Positions 56,806-64,000 of a DNA stretch of 64,000 nt are shown here, piece by piece (within the stretch, counting starts at the first letter, position 1; every line of letters begins with the position of its first letter). Location of the stretch: NCBI RefSeq assembly GCF_000516985.1, contig NW_006917103.1:1116001-1180000 (forward strand). Direction: 5' to 3'. The DNA comes from Pestalotiopsis fici W106-1. Taxonomy: Eukaryota; Ascomycota; Sordariomycetes; Amphisphaeriales; Sporocadaceae. A program made the translations under genes and the position numbers. The notes beneath the pieces are model-generated. The model made no database searches. It worked only from the letters and a program-made list of their open reading frames with translations, and was not told the origin of the DNA.

Positions 56806-59800
56806 ATGGTACTCCTGCGCCAGTTCCAGCAGGTAGCCCTGTTTGCGCTGCTATATTTCAATGCGACCTTGGCCTTTAGCAACCTGCCAAGGGTTGAGCA
56901 AAGTACAAATGAGCTCCTCCAGGATATCGTGACCTGGGACCAGTACTCCATCATGGTTCGTGGTGAACGAGTTTTGTTCTTGTCGGCAGAGTTTCACCCC
57001 TTTAGATTACCCTCTCCAGGCCTCTGGCTAGATGTTTTTCAAAAGATCAAAGCCATTGGATTTTCTGGCGTGTCCTTCTACGTCAACTGGGCGCTGCTCG
57101 AAGGAACACCCGGAGAATTTCGTGCAGACGGAGTGTTTGCGCTCGAGGGCTTCTTTGATGCTGCGACCCAGGCGGGTATCTATCTGCTAGCCCGGCCCGG
57201 GCCTTATATCAACTCAGAGGTCTCGGGAGGAGGCTACCCGGGATGGACTTCTCGCCTCAAGGGTCCCATCAGGACAAATGCTACTGACTGGCTGGACGCG
57301 ACTCAGAATTACATCACCAATATCGGCGCCATCATCAGTAAAGCCCAAATCACCAATGGCGGGCCAATCATACTGTTTCAACCTGAGAACGAGTACACCA
57401 TCTGTGCTGCGGCCCTTGCCGGTGCCGACCTTGGCTCAATCGGCGACCTCGGAGAGCTGAGCACCTGCCTCAATCACTACTACATGGCCGACGTGGAGGC
57501 CATGTGGCGAGAGGCCGGCATAGTGCTCCCCTTTTTGATTAATGATGCTTTCCCGATTGGCAATTTTGCGCCTGGTTCTGGTGTTGGCGCCGGGGATATT
57601 TATGGGTTTGACGGATATCCACTGGGATGGGGTGGAGCATGTGAGACGACAAAGATATCAAGAGACTGTTCGGGGACTGACATGATGTTTTCTACTTTAG
57701 GTTTCGACCCTTCGAATTGGGACAGAGAAAACGCCATTTTTCCTACGCTGGCGACCAACTTTACGATCCACGAGCAAATGAGTCCTAGCACGCCATTCTC
57801 AATTGTGGAATTTCAAGGAGGGACGGCTGAGCCATGGCAGGTATTCATAATGTCTTTTTTATGTTTTGGCTGACACTTTGGTAGGGGTGGAGCTGGCATT
57901 GACTCATGTGCTGCCTTGCTCAATAACGAATTTGAAAGAGTATTTTATAAAGTTGTATACGCTTTTCGCACGACTATACTCAACTTGTACATGGTCAGTT
58001 TGATCGAGATCAGGATCGTGTGGTTGACATGCCACTAACGACTAAATAGATGTTTGGAGGCACGAATTGGGGGAATCTTGGCCATCCTTTGGGATACACC
58101 TCTTACGACGTTGGCGCTGCCATCAACGAGAAGCGTCAAGTGACCCGAGAGAAATACAGCGAGTTGAAACTGCAAGCAAACTTTCTCCAGGTCTCTCCTG
58201 CCTACTTAACGTCAGCTCCTTCGGAGGGAACCTTTGGCATCTTTACCGATACCAGTGATCTCGTTACTACCGAGCTGGCTGCGACAGAAGAGGACGGGGC
58301 CTTTTACATTGTCCGGCATAGTGACTGGACTACCCATTCTACTGTCAACTACACCCTTCGCATAACTTCTAGTGGTCGAAACTTGACGATTCCCCAGATG
58401 GGAGGCTCTCTGTCGCTACCAGGGCGCGATTCCAAGATCCACGTAGTCGACTACGATGTTGGTGGCATAAAACTGGACTATTCATCTGCAGAAATTCTCA
58501 CATGGAAAAAGTCGACTTCAAAGACAGTGCTCATCATGTATGGTGGAATGGGCGAAACGCACGAGTTTGCTCTATCCTCCTCGTCAGGCGTTCCAACCAG
58601 TGTGGAAGGCGACGGTATTCGGTCTGCGCATCTTTCCGGGTCTACAGTTGTGCAATGGGACGTCCAATCGTCACGCCGCGTTGTGCATTTCGGCCGAGGT
58701 CTGGAAGTGCACCTGCTCTGGAGGAACAGTGCCTACCGATACTGGATTCTTGATTTGCCCAAGCCAGACCCAGTAGGCAAGTTTGTCTCGGCATCTCGAG
58801 TCAATGATACAGATGCGTCAGTTATCGTCAAGGCCGGATACCTCTTGCGAAACGCCACAGTCTCGGAGAACTCGTTGCATTTGTGTGGAGATGTCAATCA
58901 AACGACTACGATTGAAGTCATTGCAGCGCCTCTGAGCTGCGGTGCAACGTTATTTTTCAATGGTCATCAAGTAAATGACACGCGATACGTGCAAGGCCGC
59001 TTGACTGGCACCGTCAAGTACTATGAGCCAGAGATCATTCTGCCTGACTTTGGAGCACTGGAATGGAAGCATATTGACTCCCTGCCCGAAACCACGGACA
59101 GCTATGACGACTGTTCCTGGCCCCTTCTCAATAAGACCACTACCAACAACACTCGGTCTCTCACCACACCAACTTCCTTGTATGCAAGCGATTACGGGTT
59201 CCACAGTGGCTCGCTGATTTACCGTGGCCACTTTGAGGCGACGGGCAATGAGTCTAGCTTATTCCTTTCCATTTCAGGCGGCAACGCGTTTGGGCACTCT
59301 GCATGGTTGAACTCGACATATTTGGGATCCTGGGCAGGTGATCCGAATGAAGCCATCCATAACCAGACATTTGTCCTCAACTCTGCTCTCCAACCCATAG
59401 GCAATTACGTCATTACGGTTTTGATCGACCATATGGGTCTCACCGAAGTCACATTTATTGGCGCCGAGGGCATCAAGGAGCCACGTGGAATTCTTGACTA
59501 TTCGCTCTCAGGTCACGCATCACAATCTGACATTACCTGGAAGATGACGGGAAATATTGGTGGAGAAGACTATCTCGATCTCAGTCGTGGCCCACGCAAT
59601 GAAGGGGCTCTGTTTGCAGAACGCCAAGGATATCATCTACCCGGTGCGCCTATTCTTGATATGCAAACAAGATCGCCCATTGCCGATGGTGAGGTAAATG
59701 CAGGTGTTGGGTTCTATGCCACTACATTTGAAATGAATGTCCCTGCTGGTTATGACGCCCCCATGTCGTTTGTCTTCACAAACGCATCACAAGAATTGAA

Positions 59801-60138
59801 TGGCACTCAGCCCGAGGCATATCGAGTCCAGCTTTTCGTCAACGGTTGGCAGTTTGGTGAATATGGTAAGACTTCTTAGCTCCCGCTCCGTGTGCCCTCG
59901 TGACGGCATCTAATTCGTGACAGTGAACAATATCGGTCCTCAGGTCTCGTTCCCAGTCCCCGAAGGTATTCTCGACTATAATGGCGAGAATTATGTTGCG
60001 CTGACCCTGTGGTCCCTGGAGTCGATTGGTGCAAAGCTCGCTGGGTTTTCCTTGGTGGTAGATCAAGCAGTACAAAGTGGTTATACCAAGCCTTTTCTGG
60101 TCGAGGGTCAATCATATGAGCAGCGGTCTGCATATTGA
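56806..60138 (+). CDS. Secreted GH35 beta-galactosidase
   Basis: Four exons: 56806-57836, 57885-57993, 58050-59865 and 59924-60138; 1056 aa, the usual size for the fungal multi-domain GH35. The signal peptide is at the start (QVALFALLYFNATLAF). The catalytic barrel holds FHPFRLPSPGLW, YLLARPGPYINSE, acid/base QPENEY (E196) and nucleophile IVEFQGG (E335), then FERVFYK, LNLYM joined to MFGGTNWG and GHPLGYTSYDVGAAI. C-terminal BetaGal_dom2 to dom5 follow. The first intron is unusual: the canonical GT at 57841 gives a frameshift, while a GC donor at 57837 (TG|GCAGGT) restores EPWGGAG exactly. Without the GC donor the gene would be broken. Expected action: release of galactose from pectic or arabinogalactan side chains outside the cell. 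Confidence 0.88.
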
Positions 60139-60650
60139 TTCTTAAACTGTTCTTTTGGTTGAATTTACTTCCCGATAGGCATACCCAAATCCGTGGCGTT
60201 TTGAACAGTCAAGAAAGCTTTTGCCTTCCCGAACAAATGACATCCTTGATGGGTATGCGGAAGAGAGTATTCATGTTTTTAGCGCTGCCATTATCCAAGT
60301 TTCAGCTAGCCTAACTGTTAAGGTTAATATGGACGATAGCGGATAGCATTGCCCATTCTCGGGATTTTCGGGTTTGTCGCGTTCTTCGCATCCATCGCGT
60401 TTGTCGCATTTCGTCAGTTTCACTTGTTCCACATGTAGTAAAATGGTGATCTCAAGCTTTTTGGAAATACTGCAGCCTAGACTGGTTTGTTTTTCCTCAG
60501 ATTCTTTAGAATGCCGGTCGTTATTTATACCAATTGATTTTTGAGCACAGATAAATCATTTTGTTCATAGCAAACATTCAACTTTACTCTTGATCTCTTG
60601 ACCACACAACTTCTCATAATATCAGCCAGTTTAATCACGCCTGTGACAAC
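60139..60650. other. Intergenic region
   Basis: 3' flank of the GH35 gene and upstream region of the next gene. A short irregular repeat of the theme GTTTGTCGCRTT occurs at about 60371-60415. No gene seen. Confidence 0.45.
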
Positions 60651-61309
60651 ATGGACCGACTTCGCCTCTGGATGGACAATGTGCGCAGTTTCCTTGGCAG
60701 CTCCTATTTTGATGGTCACCACAAGAAGAAAGTCCATATTGTCCAGCTTTTACTAGTTGTGCTCATGATTATCCTCTCGGGCACACGCGTAGCCGTCAAG
60801 CCAAAAGGCATTCCCACGACGAGGGCAGACACCATTGGGATCGTTATGGTAACAAGTTCCAAACGCAGGTCCTAGATTTGTGTACTAAACGCTGTTAGGG
60901 CATCAAAACCTTTGTTGTTATCACGTACCAACTCGTGACCACCCATGTACAACGATACAAGAAATGGGCGAGCCTCAAGGCGTACTCTGTCTTGAATTTC
61001 ATGGAAATCCTCTTTTGGTTTGTGGTGATCATCGTCACATTTATGGGCATATCCACTTTCTGCCAAGGGGCCAGCTGTGGATTGAGCTGGATTATAGTAT
61101 TGCTGGCTGTAGCTCTCATGTAAGTGTTGACAATGCGGCCAACCTGCCAGCTTGCTGTCTTTACTGAGACTGAATCGTGCACTAGGATGCTCGCACTTTG
61201 GACAGCCGTGGTATCGTATCAAGAATTTCGCTTCTTTAAAAGCTCAGGAGTTCGGCCAGAGTCTGTATTTTCCAAGCCCAACACTCACACTAATATACAG
61301 TCTGGGTAA
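60651..61309 (+). CDS. Small four-helix (MARVEL-like) membrane protein
   Basis: Three exons, 60651-60848, 60899-61119 and 61186-61309, 180 aa. Four membrane helices are visible: VHIVQLLLVVLMIILSG, TIGIVMGIKTFVVITYQ, MEILFWFVVIIVTFMGI and LSWIIVLLAVALMMLALW. Cys residues lie in the loop between helices 3 and 4 (TFCQGASCG). This layout fits the MARVEL-type family of tetraspan proteins in fungal plasma membranes and eisosomes. Introns start GTAACA and GTAAGT and end TTAG and CTAG. No catalytic residues are known for the family, and no role in the neighbouring enzyme group can be deduced, although the gene lies between the GH35 and the regulator. The last 20 residues are a short hydrophilic tail. 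Confidence 0.75.
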
Positions 61310-61683
61310 TCCCTTGAACGTGATGAGGGCTGCGATGGGACTAGACCTGAGGAATGACATACGATAGAGAGAGTTCTCCCAGCTCCATCATAGAAGTGCA
61401 AGAATAGACGATAATCAAGGTCGCAAGACAATTATTACGAGAATTATGTGCTGCCTAGTGCCGGCAATGAAGCAACCAGAATTGAGGGATCGAACCCGCA
61501 TATGCACGAGAACCCTTGAGGAAGCGGCACAGCACAATGGTGGCTGTCAAGTCCCGGTTTGTCAGAGGGTTTCCTCAGCTGACCAGCCGCGTTCTCAGAG
61601 CCACGACGACCAGGCGGTCTGCATGCTGATGGGAGATGTCACACTACCACGGAATATCGCCTCATCAAATCTGATTTTCTAAG
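61310..61683. other. Intergenic region, possible missing first exon of the regulator
   Basis: A frame 61446-61682 ends with ATG CTG ATG GGA GAT at 61624-61638. A GT after GAT (61639) and the acceptor TTTTCTAAG at 61683 could splice in frame to the downstream zinc-cluster frame, but the donor is weak. Confidence 0.35.
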
Positions 61684-63926
61684 TTGGCACATTCCGGTTA
61701 TCTGGCTGTTGGCGATGTCCCACAACCCCTTAGCCGCAAATACCACCCCTCTCCAAACTCTGGCGCAATCGGCCACGATGCGACTCATGCCAAGGGGAAT
61801 GCTGGCCCGCCGTCGCTGTCAAAGCATCGTTATTCATGCATAGCTTGCAAGAAGCGCAAGGTCCGCTGTAACCGGGAATTGCCATGTTCAAGGTAACTTT
61901 TCTCCCATGTGAGCCGTCGCAAGGTTACACCATACTAATATGCTGTTCTCATCTCTCGTTTAGTTGCATTGAGACGGGCCTGGAATGCGTTGCGAGTACG
62001 CGGGCACAGTATACTCGGCGACGTTATCCGGCTGTGCCAGACAGTGCCACCACACAGTCCATATCATCACCGGCTGCTGTTCATCGCAATGTCACTGGTG
62101 CATCTGGACCAGTCCCCAGCTTCGGGCAGTATGTAAGAGTCGCCCTAGAGATTGTGATCATCTATCTAATGGTGATGACTGCCCATAGAAATTTGTGGCA
62201 GGGGCTCTCTGATGAGGTACGCGACTCTCGTCTTGGCGTCTGTCGGATGTCTTGTGTTGATGCTGACGAATCCAAATGACACAGTTCACAGAGCCAATGA
62301 CATCAAAGGCGCAGAGCCCAGACAGCGCGACACTGACGGCTTTGGAGGGCCCTAGTTCAGACGCGAGTGCTCTGCTTCTAAGCTCGGCTCCAAGGGACAG
62401 TGGTTATCAGGACCTTTATCCTTCGGCAGCACATGCCTCGATTCTGTGGCAATCGTTTCTCCAGAATGTCAACCCGCTCTCCAAAGTGATACATGCTCCT
62501 ACGATGCAGTCGTATATCATCGAAGCAGGCAGAGGCCCCGCTACCCTAGATCGTCCAACAGTGGCCCTACTGTTTGCAATCTATACTGCAGCTGTCATGT
62601 CCATGAGCGATGTTGAGTGTCAGAATAACTTTGGAAAACCCCAGAAGACATTACTTTCTAGTTATCTATTTGCCACTCAGCAGGCTCTACAAGTGGCTGA
62701 ACTTATGAGAACACCAAGCTTCATGTTGCTGCAAGCTTTCACGCTCTACATTGTAAGACACATCTTTCAAGAAGCCTTTTACCCAACTTGCCCTTAAGAT
62801 TATACAGATTGCCGCACGTCATTTGTGCAATCCCCAGAACACATGGCTCCTCTCAGGAACGGCAGTCAGAATGGGCCAGTTACTCGGTCTACATCAAAAC
62901 CCTCCGCGGGGCGACCTGTCAATCTTTGAAATACAGATGCATAGAAGATTATGGTGGCAGATCCTGCTGATTGACGGCCGCGGCGCGCAGCTGGCGGGAT
63001 CGCAGAGCACCCAGCAGTTCTCCAACGCCGCCGACTTCTGGCTGCCGGGAAACTTCAACGACGCAGACCTCGGCCCGGACATGCTCGAGGAGCCTGCCGT
63101 GCACAATGGCCCTACCGAGGTGATATTCTGTCTTTTGCGATACGAGCTGGGGCGGTTCCTGAGCACGGCCGCACCGATACTCTACAGCCGCGAGATGTCG
63201 CTTGAGGAGAAGGATCGTCTGATCAACGAGTACGAGGACCGAATTGAGTCTAAATACCTTCGGTACTGTGACATGGCATCGCCGCTTCACTTGGTGGCGT
63301 CTGGCGGAGCTCGGTCGGCCCTCTGCAAGATGCGGCTCATGGCACACCACCCATCACAGTACGCCTGCGGCACGTCCATACCCGAGTCGGAACATGACAT
63401 GCTTTTCTTCAACAGTCTTAAAATGGTCGAGTACGACGTTCTTGGAAAGTCAATCAGATCTCTAGACAGCTTCGGATGGCACACGGATGTTTTCTTTCAA
63501 CTTGATGCATTTGTCTTCATGTTGATTGAGCTCCGCCGACAAAAGCTGGGGCCGGACGTGGAAAAGGCCTGGAGACTGATTGACGACGTGTTTCGCCATC
63601 ATCCGACGCTTTCCGGGGAAGGTTCAAGTGAACTGAGCCTGGAAGTCTCCAAACTGGTCTTGAAGGCCTGGAAAACGAGGGAAGCTAGTCTAGTAGAGAC
63701 TGGAATTGTGCCGGTGCAGAAACCTCCCATCATTACACAATTGCGCTCTCGACTAAGAGCAGATTCTGAGTACGACTTCATTCTCGACAAGACTAGCGAG
63801 GCAGCTAAACAGCAGTTTACAAACGTTGACATGGATGCATCGATGATGGTAGACTGGGACTTTTGGGACAATTTTCTCCAAGGAGACGGGGTATTGCAGA
63901 GTCAGGACTTCATGAATTCTACGTGA
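61684..63926 (+). CDS. Zn2Cys6 transcription factor next to the glycosidase genes
   Basis: Five exons: 61684-61892, 61964-62128, 62189-62216 (28 nt), 62285-62752 and 62808-63926; 662 codons from the first open codon. No ATG exists in the first frame (it opens after a TGA at 61672-61674), so the true start lies in an unrecognised upstream exon. The zinc cluster is perfect: C52, C55, C62, C68, C71, C78 in this numbering (CIACKKRKVRC, then PCSSCIETGLEC across intron 1). Fungal_trans blocks are VRMGQLLGLHQ and MHRRLWWQILLIDGRGAQLAG. The donor at 62129 (GTATGT) and acceptor at 62188 were chosen because they close the frame to LWQGLSDEF. It is the natural candidate regulator for the neighbouring enzymes (inference). 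Confidence 0.82.
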
Positions 63927-64000
63927 GACGAAACAATAGGGAAGAATCATTTGCCGGGCACCCTGCACTGCTAGTCGTTCGTCGTTAGGATTAATCTTGA

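Noticed and set aside
62133..62201. Alternative intron in the Zn2Cys6 gene (GTAAGA 62133 to CAG 62201)
   Set aside because: In frame, but it leaves only a 15-nt exon and loses NLWQ; the GTATGT donor at 62129 with acceptor 62188 is stronger.

Overview
The window looks like a filamentous ascomycete, most probably a Sordariomycete close to Hypocreales. The reasons are genes split by introns of about 45-110 nt with GT-AG ends and CTAAC/CTGAT-like branch sites, HET-domain genes, Zn2Cys6 regulators, DUF6604 and STAND-like proteins, an F-box protein, and a retrotransposon damaged in the manner of repeat-induced point mutation (RIP). No species can be named from sequence alone. Exon models were made by hand: splice sites were accepted only when GT/GC-AG ends, reading phase and family motifs agreed.

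Layout. 0-2.5 kb: 3' part of a fungal-specific transcription factor and, 4 bp after it, a decayed GLEYA adhesin. 2.8-18.6 kb: an accessory block with a HET-domain protein, a large orphan membrane protein, an AAA+ ATPase head-to-head with a STAND-like protein, and a DUF6604 protein whose stop codon lies in a 56-bp tandem duplication. 19-26 kb: Zn2Cys6 regulator, secreted PAF-acetylhydrolase-like esterase with an in-frame TAG, amidohydrolase/decarboxylase, and a second short HET protein. 26-29 kb: gene-poor. 29-40 kb: two Ser/Thr-rich single-pass cysteine-rich surface proteins, an Ecp2/Hce2-like secreted protein, an LpqC-type esterase with a GPI-like tail, an F-box protein and a DUF3431 protein. 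40.4-42 kb: a CYP52-like P450. 42.16-47.54 kb: a full-length dead Ty1/copia element with exactly equal 206-bp LTRs and a 5-bp target duplication, in the upstream region of the P450. 48-64 kb: a DUF2985 membrane protein with a 9-nt microexon, then a GH106-like glycosidase, a type-B carboxylesterase, a GH35 beta-galactosidase, a four-helix membrane protein and a Zn2Cys6 regulator.

How the genes may work together. The 49-64 kb group (rhamnosidase-like GH, esterase, beta-galactosidase, regulator) is a credible polysaccharide-degradation cluster, with rhamnogalacturonan-type side chains as a possible substrate (inference). The 2.8-26 kb block resembles the accessory repertoire linked to non-self recognition in fungi (HET, STAND-like, DUF6604, AAA+), but no function is proved by sequence. 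Evidence of decay is plentiful: GLEYA relic, nonsense-interrupted esterase, RIP-damaged copia element, two genes without a clear ATG, and several AT-rich islands.
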